DNA of 64,000 nucleotides from Clostridia bacterium (GTDB lineage Bacteria; Bacillota; Clostridia; Christensenellales; Aristaeellaceae). Shown piece by piece: positions 33,055 to 42,365 of the stretch. The stretch covers positions 62,001-126,000 of the forward strand of contig JAFYOR010000028.1 in NCBI GenBank assembly GCA_017547805.1. The letters are read 5' to 3'. The position numbers and the translations under genes are program-made. The notes beneath the pieces were generated by a model. The model saw nothing but the letters and a program-made list of their open reading frames with translations, was not told where the DNA came from and did not search any database. The stretch's first letter is position 1, and each line of letters starts with the position of its first letter.

Positions 33055-34323
33055 TTACTCAAAAATCTTTTCGAACTTGACAAAGCCTTCGTTTTCCAGC
33101 AGCTCGATCTGGTGTCCGACGTTCTTGGCCATCGGCAGCACGGTGACAATCGCACCCTGCGCACGAAGCGCACGCGCCTTTTCAAGCATCTCCGCCTTGC
33201 GCGCAAGGGAAACCTTCTTGCCGATGAGGAACGCAGTCGGCTCGCCTTCCAGCTTGTACACGCCCTGCATGTGATCCTTGAGGATCGTCACGATACGCTC
33301 AAAGCCGATGGAGAAGCCGCTGGCTGCAACGTCCTGTCCGGAGAACTTGCCGATCATCTTGTCATAGCGGCCGCCGCCGGCGATGGAGAAATTATAGCCA
33401 TCCATCGTGATCTCAAAGATCGGACCGGTGTAGTAGCCCATGCCGCGCACAAGCGTCGGGTCAAAGACGATCTTGACGCCCTGCGCCAGCACCGGCGCAA
33501 CGCACCCGATGATGTCCTCAAGGTTCTGCCTGACCTGCGCGCTGAGGAACTCTTCGCCGATGTCCTTGCAGAACTCCTCGATGGTGATGCCTTCCTTCAC
33601 GGCGCGGTAGACGCTCAGGTACTTTTCAACCACCTGCGCATCATAGCCGTTTTCCAGCATTTCCTTCTGGATGCCATCAAGGCCGATCTTGTCAAACTTA
33701 TCAAGGGAAATCAGCACATTGCCGATCTCTTCCTCCGCAAAGCCTGCGCACAGCGCAACCGCGCTGAGCATACGACGGTCATTGATGTGGATGGTAAAGT
33801 CAGTGATGTTGATCTCCGCAAAGATCTGGGTGAGCATGGCGGCAGTCGCCGTGATCAGCTCGATTTCCGCCAGGTTGCTGTCGTCGCCCAGAATGTCGAT
33901 ATCACACTGGGTGAACTGACGGAAGCGGCCCTTCTGCGGGTTGTCCGCGCGGTAGACATTGCCCATCTGCAGCGCCTTGAACGGGGACGGCAGCTTATCG
34001 CGGTTGGCAGCATAAAATCGCGCCAGCGGCACGGTCAGGTCATAACGCAGACCGTTGTCGGCGTATTCGCCCGTGCCCTTGTCAATCGCGCGCTGCAGAT
34101 CCGCGCCGCGCTTCATGACCTTGAAGATCAGCTTCTCGTTGTCGCCGCCCTGCTTGCTGGTCAGGTTTTCAATGTGCTCGACAACCGGCGTTTCAATCTG
34201 CATGAAGCCATACGCGCCGTAGCTCTTCTTGATCATGGAAAAGACGTGCTCGCGCAGGCGCATATCGCTGGGGAGCATATCGCACATACCCTTCACGGGC
34301 GTCTTGATGAATTTGGTAGCCAT
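33055..34323 (-). CDS. hisS: Histidine-tRNA ligase
   Basis: 422 aa class II synthetase. Motif 1 region GFMQIETPVVE, motif 2 GNVYRADNPQKGRFRQFTQCD, histidine-specific LVRGMGYYTGPIFEI and motif 3 GFSIGFERI are all present, with a C-terminal anticodon-binding domain. It charges tRNA-His. The GPIFEI form differs from the more usual GTVFE; still within the family. RBS AAAGGAT is about 10 bases before the ATG. Confidence 0.95.
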   Translation of the reverse strand: MATKFIKTPVKGMCDMLPSDMRLREHVFSMIKKSYGAYGFMQIETPVVEHIENLTSKQGGDNEKLIFKVMKRGADLQRAIDKGTGEYADNGLRYDLTVPLARFYAANRDKLPSPFKALQMGNVYRADNPQKGRFRQFTQCDIDILGDDSNLAEIELITATAAMLTQIFAEINITDFTIHINDRRMLSAVALCAGFAEEEIGNVLISLDKFDKIGLDGIQKEMLENGYDAQVVEKYLSVYRAVKEGITIEEFCKDIGEEFLSAQVRQNLEDIIGCVAPVLAQGVKIVFDPTLVRGMGYYTGPIFEITMDGYNFSIAGGGRYDKMIGKFSGQDVAASGFSIGFERIVTILKDHMQGVYKLEGEPTAFLIGKKVSLARKAEMLEKARALRAQGAIVTVLPMAKNVGHQIELLENEGFVKFEKIFE

Positions 34324-34397
34324 GGGAACTCTATCCTTTCAGCGGACCTATCAGATCCTCGTCATTGGTTAAAACAGACACCTGAAACTATTCTCTG

Positions 34398-37391
34398 TCA
34401 TTCCTGGTTTTCCTGCATTCTGCGCCATTCCTCGCGGGAAATGAGCACGGTTCTGGGTTTGGTCGGGCCATCCGCCTCGCCGACAATGCCGCGAAGCGTC
34501 ATCTCATCCACGAGCCGTCCCGCACGCGCATATCCCACGCGCAGTCTGCGCTGCAGCATGCTGATGGATACCTGACCGGATTCAACCGCCAGCTCAATGG
34601 CCTTGGCAAGCATCTCATCCACCGGTTCCGCGCTGGCAGGTTCCTCGCCGCTGGCCGCCTTCTCTTCCTGCTCCACCGCATTGAGCTGCTCGATGACGTC
34701 CTCGCTGTACTCCGCCTCGTGATTGCCGCGGACAAAGCTGACGATGCGCGCCACCTCGTCATCGGAGACAAAGCAGCCCTGCACGCGGGTCGGCTTGCCG
34801 GTGCCCTGCGGCGCATAAAGCATATCGCCCTTGCCCAGCAGCTTTTCCGCGCCGCTGCCATCAAGAATGGTACGGCTGTCGATCTGGGAGGAAACAGCAA
34901 ACGCAATGCGGCTGGGGATATTCGCCTTGATGACGCCGGTGATGACGTTGACGGAAGGACGCTGCGTTGCAATGACCAGATGGATGCCCGCTGCACGCGC
35001 CAGCTGCGCCAGACGGCAGATCGAGTCTTCCACCTCGCCGGGAGCAACCATCATCAGGTCGGCAAGCTCGTCGATAATGACGATGATCTTGCTCATCTTT
35101 TCCTCGTCCGGACCGATAGCGTTGTTATATCCCTTGATGTCGCGCACGCCCATCGTCTCAAAGCGCTTGTAGCGGTGCTCCATCTCCACAACCGCCCACG
35201 ACAGCGCAGCCGACGCCTTCTTGGGATCGGTCACGACAGGGATGAGCAGATGCGGAATGCCGTTATAAACGGAGAGCTCGACAACCTTCGGGTCGATGAG
35301 AATCAAGCGCACTTCCTGCGGGGAAGAACGGAAGATAATCGAATTGATGATCGTGTTGATACAAACCGACTTACCGGAGCCTGTCGCGCCCGCTATCAGA
35401 ACGTGCGGCATGGCCGCCAGATCCGCCGCAATCGGCGCGCCGGAAATGCCCTTGCCAAGCGCCACGAGCGTCGGCGACGTCTTGCTGGTCATTTCTCTGC
35501 TCTCCAGAATGTCGCGCAGAGAGACCATTTCAATCTTATCGTTGGGCACCTCGATGCCCACATACGGCTTGCCGGGAATCGGCGCAATGCGCACGCCGTC
35601 CACCGCCATGTTCAGCGCGATATCGTCAACCAGATTGCTGATGCGCGATACCTTGACGCCGGGGCCGGGCTGCAGCTCGTAGCGCGTGATCGCCGGACCA
35701 TGCGTAATGCCCACGAGCTTCGCCTGAACGCTGAAGTTTTCCAGCGTGGAAAGCAGCTTCTTTGCGCCGTCCTCGTCCTTTGCGCGCTGGTTGGGATCCT
35801 GCGTCTTTCCGCTGCGTTCCAGCAGATCGATCGGCGGATACACGTATTCCTGCGCCGCCTCCGGCATCTCATGCGTATCCTTTTTCGGCATCACAATCGG
35901 CGTGCCGTCAAGGCGCGTGCCGCGCAGCTGAACGATCGTCTGCTCTTCCTGCGCTTCCTGCACGGCAGGACGCGGCTGGGTCGCACGGCGCACGCCGGAG
36001 GCAGGAATGGAGGAGGGCGTTGCTCCGGACGCTTCGCGCACCGTTTCAGCCACGCTCACGCGCGTGGGCAGATCATCAAACTCAGCCGTCTCCTCCGGCT
36101 CCTCGGCGGGATACTCCTCCTCAAACTCACCCTGCATCGCGCTCTGGTGTTCTTCCTCGTCATGAATGAACAGTTCATCCGTGTCCGCGTCTTCAAGAGG
36201 TGTCTCCACTTCCATTTCGGGCACGATCTCTGCCACCGGCGGCGTCAGATCCTGTTCTTCGGCCTGCTTCGCCTGCGGTTTTACGCGACGCCTGCGCGCT
36301 GCGTTCATGCCATAGAGGAAAGCTTCCTCTGCCTCCTCGATCGTGAAGGATTCGCCGGTACGCGCATCCTCCCCGTATTCAGGACGTGCTTCGATGCTCT
36401 CCCGGATGAATTCATCATCGCGCTCGATATAAAGCTCGCCGTCGCCGGCAAACGCAGATGCACGCTGCGCTGTTTCATGCGGCTGTGTCTGACGGGGGCT
36501 CTGTTCCGGTTCGCTCGTTTTGTCCGCAGCCTTTTTCCTTGCTTTCTGAGGCTTCTTTACCTCCTGTGCAGGCTGCTGCTGTGCCGTCTGCTCCTGCGCC
36601 CTGCGCTGCGCCTCTTCTTCTCGCTTTCTCTGCGCTTCTCTTTCCTCGCGGCGCTTCTTCTGCTGCTCCGCGTGTTCGCGCTCTTCATTCAGGCGCTTTT
36701 CTTCTTCCATTTCGCGCAGCGCTTCGCGTTCCTCGCGGCGTTCCTGCATTTCAATGCGCAGATCGTCGATCCATTCGCAGAGCATCATGCCCACGGACGT
36801 AAAGGAAAGACCCGTGAGCACCATCAGCGCAATCAGCACGGCGCACAACAGCAGGATCGCGCCGCCCCAGACATCCAGCGCACAAAACAGCGGCCACGCG
36901 ATCAGCGCGCCGATCAGGCCGCCGCCGGAGCAGTCATACCTGGAATACGAATACGAGCGGGCAAGAAAGCTGCCGTATGTGATGTTGTGCCCGTCCGCGC
37001 TGAGCGTGGAAACAATGCCGCGCGTGACAAAGAGCTGCAGCATCGCCTCAACAAAAACAAAGATCAGGGAGACGCACAACACCGTGCGCAGGCTGACGCG
37101 GTTCTCCTTGAAAAAGACCAGCGTACCGCCGACGAAAATAATCACCAGCGGGAGCAGCAGGCAAAGCGTGCCGCCAAGGCCACGCACCATGTACTTGCAC
37201 TCGTTAAGCAGATTGCCGCTGGAGGCGACAAACTGGCAGACAAGCGCAAGAATGCCAAGGCACAGCACAACAAGGCCGATCACGCCGCGCGGATCCGTCT
37301 CTTTTCTGACCTTTTTCGCAGAAACCTTTCCCTTGCTGCCGCTGATTTTGCGCTTGACTGTCTTTCCCTTTGCGGTCGATTTTTTAGCCAA
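34398..37391 (-). CDS. ftsK: FtsK/SpoIIIE DNA translocase
   Basis: About 997 aa. N-terminal basic segment, four transmembrane helices (within residues 35-205), a long Glu/Arg/Gln-rich linker (about 210-550), then the RecA-like motor: Walker A AGATGSGKS (near residue 670), Walker B IIVIIDELADLMM, TQRPSVNVITG, and a C-terminal winged-helix gamma domain (SISMLQRRLRVGYARAGRLVDEM) that reads KOPS-like DNA signals. It pumps chromosome DNA at division or into the forespore. An ATG at 37424 gives a longer frame, but no ribosome site precedes it; TTG at 37391 is 9 bases after AGGAGGG and is preferred. Confidence 0.94.
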   Translation of the reverse strand: MAKKSTAKGKTVKRKISGSKGKVSAKKVRKETDPRGVIGLVVLCLGILALVCQFVASSGNLLNECKYMVRGLGGTLCLLLPLVIIFVGGTLVFFKENRVSLRTVLCVSLIFVFVEAMLQLFVTRGIVSTLSADGHNITYGSFLARSYSYSRYDCSGGGLIGALIAWPLFCALDVWGGAILLLCAVLIALMVLTGLSFTSVGMMLCEWIDDLRIEMQERREEREALREMEEEKRLNEEREHAEQQKKRREEREAQRKREEEAQRRAQEQTAQQQPAQEVKKPQKARKKAADKTSEPEQSPRQTQPHETAQRASAFAGDGELYIERDDEFIRESIEARPEYGEDARTGESFTIEEAEEAFLYGMNAARRRRVKPQAKQAEEQDLTPPVAEIVPEMEVETPLEDADTDELFIHDEEEHQSAMQGEFEEEYPAEEPEETAEFDDLPTRVSVAETVREASGATPSSIPASGVRRATQPRPAVQEAQEEQTIVQLRGTRLDGTPIVMPKKDTHEMPEAAQEYVYPPIDLLERSGKTQDPNQRAKDEDGAKKLLSTLENFSVQAKLVGITHGPAITRYELQPGPGVKVSRISNLVDDIALNMAVDGVRIAPIPGKPYVGIEVPNDKIEMVSLRDILESREMTSKTSPTLVALGKGISGAPIAADLAAMPHVLIAGATGSGKSVCINTIINSIIFRSSPQEVRLILIDPKVVELSVYNGIPHLLIPVVTDPKKASAALSWAVVEMEHRYKRFETMGVRDIKGYNNAIGPDEEKMSKIIVIIDELADLMMVAPGEVEDSICRLAQLARAAGIHLVIATQRPSVNVITGVIKANIPSRIAFAVSSQIDSRTILDGSGAEKLLGKGDMLYAPQGTGKPTRVQGCFVSDDEVARIVSFVRGNHEAEYSEDVIEQLNAVEQEEKAASGEEPASAEPVDEMLAKAIELAVESGQVSISMLQRRLRVGYARAGRLVDEMTLRGIVGEADGPTKPRTVLISREEWRRMQENQE

Positions 37392-37540
37392 CTTCCGCTT
37401 CCCTCCTGCCTGACTTGACATCATGTCAATGACAGACGGACAGGAGCCGCGCTCCCTCCGTCCTGTCCTGTGAACTTCAGATCAATATCCTGTCTGCATC
37501 ATCGCCGATTGCCCAGCAGTTTATGATGCTTCCGGATATG

Positions 37541-37574
37541 AAAAAACATCCGCCCGGAATGCTCCGGGCAGATG
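37541..37574 (-). terminator. Terminator after the YbjN-domain gene
   Basis: Minus-strand 12-bp stem CATCTGCCCGGA/TCCGGGCGGATG, 4-base loop, six T. It separates the YbjN-domain gene from ftsK. Confidence 0.88.
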
Positions 37575-37658
37575 ATTATACCATATTTTTTCCGATGCGT
37601 AAAGGTTTCTCCGCTGCGAAAGCACAGACTCAATGCCCAGCTGTGCCCGGTCAGTCGG

Positions 37659-38129
37659 TTAATCCTTCTTCTCCGTGGCTTCGTAGGCGGTCTTCCAGTC
37701 GCAGGCGCCCATGAGAACCTTGACAATGGCGTCGCCATACTTCTGCACCATCAGAACCGGGATCACGATGCTGTCGCGGATGATATCACGGGACGGCATG
37801 CCGTCGCAGGCGCAGTTGACCGGCATACGGAAACGGATTTCGCCGTCGCGCTCATCCATCTCGAAGTTGCCGAACATCATGCTCCAGTTGATACGGTTGA
37901 GCAGGCGGGTCATCTCCGCCTTGCAATCATCGTCCGCATTGAGCGGCACAGTCGCATACGCGATGTACTTCGTCTCGCGCAGGTCGATGAGCACGCGGGT
38001 GTTCTTAAGCTTGCACTTGAGGCTGACGCCCATCTTGATCACTTCGCGCTCTTCGTCGAATTCGTACTTCCAATCGTCGTCATGCAGGAACGCCACAATA
38101 CGATTGTAAATGTCCTGAGAATATGCCAT
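37659..38129 (-). CDS. YbjN-domain protein
   Basis: 156 aa soluble protein with the YbjN fold (type III secretion chaperone-like, PF10722 type): a strand-rich first half and RFRMPVNCACDGMPSRDIIRDSI. Family members are regulatory or chaperone-like and poorly defined. It has a perfect sigma-A promoter and its own terminator, so it is a strongly transcribed single gene. Confidence 0.7.
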   Translation of the reverse strand: MAYSQDIYNRIVAFLHDDDWKYEFDEEREVIKMGVSLKCKLKNTRVLIDLRETKYIAYATVPLNADDDCKAEMTRLLNRINWSMMFGNFEMDERDGEIRFRMPVNCACDGMPSRDIIRDSIVIPVLMVQKYGDAIVKVLMGACDWKTAYEATEKKD

Positions 38130-38194
38130 GACACTTCCCCCTCTTTTATGTAATCTATTTTATTTTCGATTCAGCTGCCAAAGGATATTAATTT

Positions 38195-38223
38195 ATTATA
38201 CATCCGCTGGCAGTAATTGTCAA
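38195..38223 (-). promoter_or_regulatory. Consensus promoter of the YbjN-domain gene
   Basis: Minus strand TTGACA (38223-38218), 17 bases, TATAAT (38200-38195). Perfect in both hexamers. Confidence 0.88.
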
Positions 38224-38256
38224 TAATTCCACCTGCACACTGTGCACTATATCCGA

Positions 38257-39447
38257 TCACAGCCAGTTTTCCGGCATCTGATTGCGGATGCTAAGCACGG
38301 AGAGCACGCCGCCTTCATCAAAGTGCAGCTGAAGGATGTGGCCGCCGGTGCTGTAAAACCAGCTTTCGCCCGGCTCAAGCATCCTGTCCGCCGCGTGACC
38401 GGTGTCATACGCGCAGGTCTGCTCCGGTTCACCCAGAATCAGCTTCGCCTGTTCGCGCGTGGTTTCCCCCGTCACAAGGCCGTGCATCTGGGCGCGCGTT
38501 GAACGCACAGCGCTGATCGGCGTCTTTTCTTCCTCGGTTTCCGCATATTTAGGGATTTCCAGCGCAAATCCGCGCAGCGCTTCATCCTCAAACTGATAAA
38601 CGAGAGAATCCGTCGTGTAGTCCGGATCCGCCAGGAGGCGATGCGCCGCCAGCGCATCCCCGAGCATATCCCCCACGCCAAAGCCGAGCGTGCCGTTCAG
38701 TCTTCCCGTCCTCACCTGCTCTTCAATCCTCAGCGCATCGCCCGGCATCTCACGGGAGAGTTCACCTGCAGGCCCGTCCGCCGCGATCAGATGATCGATC
38801 TCATGCCACGCAAAATGCACCGCGCCGCTGCTGCCGCTGAAGTACAGATACCGTTCCTGCGGATAATACACCGTCAGACCGGCCTCATCATATGAAAAGC
38901 TGTCACGCGGCATGGGCAGCAGCTCGGCATACTCCATATAGTCCGAAAGGCCGCCGACGATTTTCTCTTCAATGATCATCTCCATCTGAGAAAATGCGGC
39001 TTCCGGATCGGAAAAAAGCATGTCAAGCGTGATTTCCGCACCCGTATTCAGATCAAGCGCAAGGCTCTGCACGCTGCTTCCGCGCGTGCCGTCCGCCTGT
39101 TCGCCATTCCAGATGACCGCCATTGACGCAGTCTTCCCATCCTGATACAGTCGCAAAGACTGCACGATGCCATCCTGCCTGCTGCCAACGCGCCCAAGCG
39201 CCATCTGATACTGCGCAAACGGAAAACGCATCGCAATAAGCATATTCGCATCGACCATCGCCGCAATCGCTTCATCCTGCATCTGCGGATCAGTCTGTTC
39301 CTGCGGCAGGCTGGCCATGAGCATGGAAACAATGCGGCTGCCGCCATGATCGGCCACCGCCGAGTCGATCACCATGGACGCCTGCGCCGAAATAGCACAG
39401 GCCGCCATGCTCAGAGCGGCGATGATGCAAAGGAATGTCTTTTTCAT
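38257..39447 (-). CDS. Secreted DUF3298/RsiV-like domain protein
   Basis: 396 aa. Signal peptide MKKTFLCIIAALSMAACA (a cysteine at 17 could be a lipobox). DLNTGAEITLDMLFSDPEAAF (about residue 130) and GLTVYYPQERYLYFSGS with FAWHEIDHLI are typical of the DUF3298 domain found in RsiV and secreted deacetylases; here there is no deacetylase part. The C-terminal 100 residues look like a separate small beta domain. Start ATG at 39447 follows GGGGTG; the upstream extension has no signal. It lies 120 bases behind dpaB. Confidence 0.6.
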   Translation of the reverse strand: MKKTFLCIIAALSMAACAISAQASMVIDSAVADHGGSRIVSMLMASLPQEQTDPQMQDEAIAAMVDANMLIAMRFPFAQYQMALGRVGSRQDGIVQSLRLYQDGKTASMAVIWNGEQADGTRGSSVQSLALDLNTGAEITLDMLFSDPEAAFSQMEMIIEEKIVGGLSDYMEYAELLPMPRDSFSYDEAGLTVYYPQERYLYFSGSSGAVHFAWHEIDHLIAADGPAGELSREMPGDALRIEEQVRTGRLNGTLGFGVGDMLGDALAAHRLLADPDYTTDSLVYQFEDEALRGFALEIPKYAETEEEKTPISAVRSTRAQMHGLVTGETTREQAKLILGEPEQTCAYDTGHAADRMLEPGESWFYSTGGHILQLHFDEGGVLSVLSIRNQMPENWL

Positions 39448-39569
39448 GTATTTCACCCCGGTAGCGACGCATGCACATCGCGCCGTGCATGGTCGATGAT
39501 GTATTGAAACGTGCTTCATCCATACAAACGAATCACACATCCTTTTTCTTCCCGAAACAGGGAAAAAAC

Positions 39570-40145
39570 TCAAAAGATAACGGGCTGAAGCTGCCTTCCC
39601 TGCAGGGCCGCCTGTGCAGCAGGCAGGAGCTTTGAAAAATCCGCGACACAGCTGGCCGGTTTTCCCCGGAAATCATCCTGTTCATACGGAACAAAGTAGA
39701 ATCCCTTTCTGTTAAGCAACGCACCGATATTCGCCGCGCTTGCTGCCAGCGCGTCGTTTGTGGATACGGCAATCAGCACTGGCCGTTCGTTTCGCCTGTG
39801 GCTTTTGACCGCAAGCGTCGGCGCCGTGTCATAAATGCCGCAGGCCAGCTTGCCAAGCGTGTTGCCCGTACACGGCGCAAGGATGAGCAGATCCAATAGC
39901 TTCTGCGGGCCGATCGGTTCAGCCTGCGCAATGGTATGAATCACCTTGTTCCCGGTGATCTCCTGCGCCAGATCAATCCACTGCTGCGCGCTGCCAAACC
40001 GCGTATCCGTTTCATATGCATTGGCGGACATGATCGGCGTCACGCTGTAGCCATACTCAACCAGCGCCTTGAGCTGCGCAAAAACCGGCTTGAATGTACA
40101 GAACGATCCTGTGACCGCAAATCCCACGCATGTCTGTTCCATCAT
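39570..40145 (-). CDS. dpaB: Dipicolinate synthase subunit B
   Basis: 191 aa flavoprotein-like subunit (SpoVFB). With DpaA it converts dihydrodipicolinate to dipicolinic acid in the mother cell during sporulation. Landmarks: GFAVTGSFCTF near the start and LAPCTGNTLGKLACGI (about residues 90-105) that resembles the flavodoxin-like decarboxylase fold. ATG overlaps the dpaA stop (ATGATG). Confidence 0.93.
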   Translation of the reverse strand: MMEQTCVGFAVTGSFCTFKPVFAQLKALVEYGYSVTPIMSANAYETDTRFGSAQQWIDLAQEITGNKVIHTIAQAEPIGPQKLLDLLILAPCTGNTLGKLACGIYDTAPTLAVKSHRRNERPVLIAVSTNDALAASAANIGALLNRKGFYFVPYEQDDFRGKPASCVADFSKLLPAAQAALQGRQLQPVIF

Positions 40146-40963
40146 GCATCCTCCTTCTTTTCCGGCATCCGGCGAATGAATCGCTCAAGCGCACGCAGCA
40201 TTGCCGCGCCAGCTTCCTCCGGCGCATACTTTCCCGGGACGCCGCCCATGATTTCCATGCTCACGCCCAATCGGGCAGCCTGCTCAGGATCCGCGCCATA
40301 AGGCGGTGACGCCAGTTCCAGAAAACGCGCTCCGGGCTTCATCTGCGCCAGCGCCTCGCCGGTAAACACCCGCGCCGGTATGGTATTGATGATGATATCC
40401 GCTTGAGCGCCTGCGGATGCGATCTGCGTGATCGCAACAGGATGCGCGCCCAACCGGTGCGCCTGCTGCATCTGTCCCTCGCTTCTCGCGCAAACCATCA
40501 CAAACGCTTCCATTGCGCACAGCCGCTGAGTCAGCGCCTGCGCAATGCGGCCAAAGCCCGTAATCAGGCAGCTTTTCCCCATCAGTGCGCCTGAGCCCAT
40601 CAGCGCAGCAACCGCCCCTTCAGCCGTCAGCTTTGCATTCTCGGCAAGAAACGTCTCATCCTGTGCAGGGCTGAAAACCGCATCTGCCCGCGCGGCGATC
40701 CGTTCATCTGCCTGCGCGCCGATCAGCACGCTGCAATGCGGCAGCGCGTCCAATAGTTCCTCTTGCTTTATCTGCGTATTTTCCAGCATGCCGCCAGAAA
40801 AGCTTCTGGGCCACGGCAGTGCAATCACATCCGCCCGTTCTGGCAGATTGTCAAGTTCCTCCCGCCTCCGGACATGCATGCATGAAAAGCCGGCTTTCTC
40901 CGCCGCATGAAGCATCCCGTTCATCCGCAAGTCTCCGCCAAACGCAATCAGCAGCACAATCAT
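40142..40963 (-). CDS. dpaA: Dipicolinate synthase subunit A
   Basis: 273 aa SpoVFA. N-terminal domain, then a Rossmann NAD(P)-binding domain with ITGFGRIAQALTQRL (near residue 133); LELASPPYGAD and GGVPGKYAPE are family blocks. It works with DpaB to make spore dipicolinate. Its leader contains a hairpin (41005-41032). Sigma-K control is expected, but I could not see a clear sigma-K promoter. Confidence 0.94.
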   Translation of the reverse strand: MIVLLIAFGGDLRMNGMLHAAEKAGFSCMHVRRREELDNLPERADVIALPWPRSFSGGMLENTQIKQEELLDALPHCSVLIGAQADERIAARADAVFSPAQDETFLAENAKLTAEGAVAALMGSGALMGKSCLITGFGRIAQALTQRLCAMEAFVMVCARSEGQMQQAHRLGAHPVAITQIASAGAQADIIINTIPARVFTGEALAQMKPGARFLELASPPYGADPEQAARLGVSMEIMGGVPGKYAPEEAGAAMLRALERFIRRMPEKKEDA

Positions 40964-41004
40964 CCCCTCCCGGCGAATCTATGCAGCAGATTCCCGGAAC
41001 ATGC

Positions 41005-41032
41005 AAAACGCGGCCGGTGGATTCCGACCGCG
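41005..41032 (-). terminator. Terminator-like hairpin in the dpaA leader
   Basis: Minus-strand stem CGCGGTCGG/CCGGCCGCG with a 6-base loop, then TTTTG, 42 bases upstream of dpaA. No gene precedes it; the region 40964-41224 otherwise holds only a TATAAT (around 41090) and AAAGGAGAGG without a start codon. It may attenuate dpaA transcription. Confidence 0.4.
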
Positions 41033-41224
41033 TGATTTGCCTCTCCTTTCCTGTCGCATGGGAAATATGTGGTATGGTTGGTTCTTTATTATACAGACGC
41101 ATATAACATTCACTTTGTTTCAGTCGGCTGCAAAGTTTTCCAAAAAACACGCCCGGATACATCCGGATCATTCTATATGCCTTTTTCTTCCACATGCCGC
41201 AATCGATGTTTTATTCCCAAAAAG

Positions 41225-41254
41225 AAAAAAGCCGCAGTCCTTTGGAACTGCGGC
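41225..41254 (-). terminator. Terminator after mscL
   Basis: Minus-strand stem GCCGCAGT with its complement and an 8-base loop, six T. Confidence 0.87.
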
Positions 41255-41265
41255 ATAAAGGATCC

Positions 41266-41712
41266 TTACTTGAGTTCGCTGGTGCAGTGCGGGCAGCGGG
41301 TCGCCTCGTCGTGAATCTCCGTCTTGCAGAACGGGCACAGACGCGGTTCCTTCGCCGGGGCCGGCGCCGGCTCCGGCTTCTTCATCTTCGCCATGAACTT
41401 GATCACAAGGAACATGCACATCGCGATGAGCAGGAAATCAACGATATTCTGAATGAACGCGCCGTAGTTGAGCGTGCCCACGCCCGCTTCGGCCGCCGCC
41501 TCGATGGAGGCGTACTTCTGGCCGTCCAGCGCATAGAACAGGCCGCCGAAATTGACGCCGCCGGTGAGAATGCCCAGAACCGGCATAAAGATATCGTTGA
41601 CCAGAGAGGTCGTGATCTTGCCGAACGCGCCGCCAATGACAACACCGATGGCCATGTCCACAACATTGCCGCGCATGGCAAATGCCTTGAAGTCTTCAAA
41701 GAACTTTTTCAT
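41266..41712 (-). CDS. mscL: Large-conductance mechanosensitive channel with zinc-ribbon tail
   Basis: 148 aa. N-terminal amphipathic helix MKKFFEDFKAFAMRGN, TM1 (VVDMAIGVVIGGAFGKI), a periplasmic loop, TM2 (IVDFLLIAMCMFLVIKF) are canonical MscL and release solutes on hypo-osmotic shock. After about residue 105 comes a Pro/Ala linker and a four-cysteine zinc ribbon CPFC...CPHC (about 126-143), an extension on the cytoplasmic side where E. coli MscL has a helix bundle. Confidence 0.94.
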   Translation of the reverse strand: MKKFFEDFKAFAMRGNVVDMAIGVVIGGAFGKITTSLVNDIFMPVLGILTGGVNFGGLFYALDGQKYASIEAAAEAGVGTLNYGAFIQNIVDFLLIAMCMFLVIKFMAKMKKPEPAPAPAKEPRLCPFCKTEIHDEATRCPHCTSELK

Positions 41713-41768
41713 TGTAGTCTCTCCTTCTTATGGTAATTCTATATACAACGGTTTCCCGCTGATTTCAC

Positions 41769-42365
41769 TCATTCGTTGCTTTCCGCCGTTTCCTCCGCCT
41801 TGGCGGCAAGACGGGAAAAATCTATCTCCGGCAGCTCAGAAAGCGAAGAAATGCAGAAATGCCGGAGAAAGGAATCTGTCGTGCCGTAGAGAATCGGCTT
41901 CCCCAGCGCATCCTTGCGGCCAACCTCTTCAATCAGTCCCTTTGCCACCAGCGACTGCACCGAGTAATCGCACTTGACGCCGCGGATCAGCTCGACCTCC
42001 GCCTTGGTCACCGGCTGTCGATAGGCAATGACCGCCAGCGTTTCCATGATCGCCTGAGAAAGCGACTGTTTCTGCACAGGCTGCAGCAGCTTTTCCACAT
42101 ACGGAGCGTAATCCGGGCGCGTTGCAAGCTGCACATGCGCGCCGAAACGAAGCAGCCGCAAGCCCCTGCGGTCAAAATCATACCCGCTTTCAAGCGCATC
42201 CAGTGTTTCTTCCAGCTCAGCCTCGGTGATTTCCATCGCGCGGCAAATCTCGCGTTTTTCCACAGCATTTCCGGTTACGAACAGGATCGCCTCCACAATG
42301 CCCACGCGCTCGCCAAGCTCAAGCTTCGGCTTCTCCTGCGTCGGCGTCTGCTCCATCTTCTCCAT
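41769..42365 (-). CDS. scpB: Segregation and condensation protein B
   Basis: 198 aa winged-helix partner of SMC-ScpA in chromosome condensation. GIVEAILFVTGNAV at the start, ALAVIAYRQPVTKAEVE-type motif LAVIAYRQPVT near 110, and GRKDALGKPILYGTTDSFLRHF are diagnostic. Start overlaps scpA by 47 bases, showing tight coupling. Confidence 0.94.
   Translation of the reverse strand: MEKMEQTPTQEKPKLELGERVGIVEAILFVTGNAVEKREICRAMEITEAELEETLDALESGYDFDRRGLRLLRFGAHVQLATRPDYAPYVEKLLQPVQKQSLSQAIMETLAVIAYRQPVTKAEVELIRGVKCDYSVQSLVAKGLIEEVGRKDALGKPILYGTTDSFLRHFCISSLSELPEIDFSRLAAKAEETAESNE

Noticed and set aside
34719..37418. 899-codon open frame on the plus strand opposite ftsK
   Set aside because: It is the antisense of the clear FtsK/SpoIIIE gene, shows no domain and arises from the G+C-rich codon pattern.
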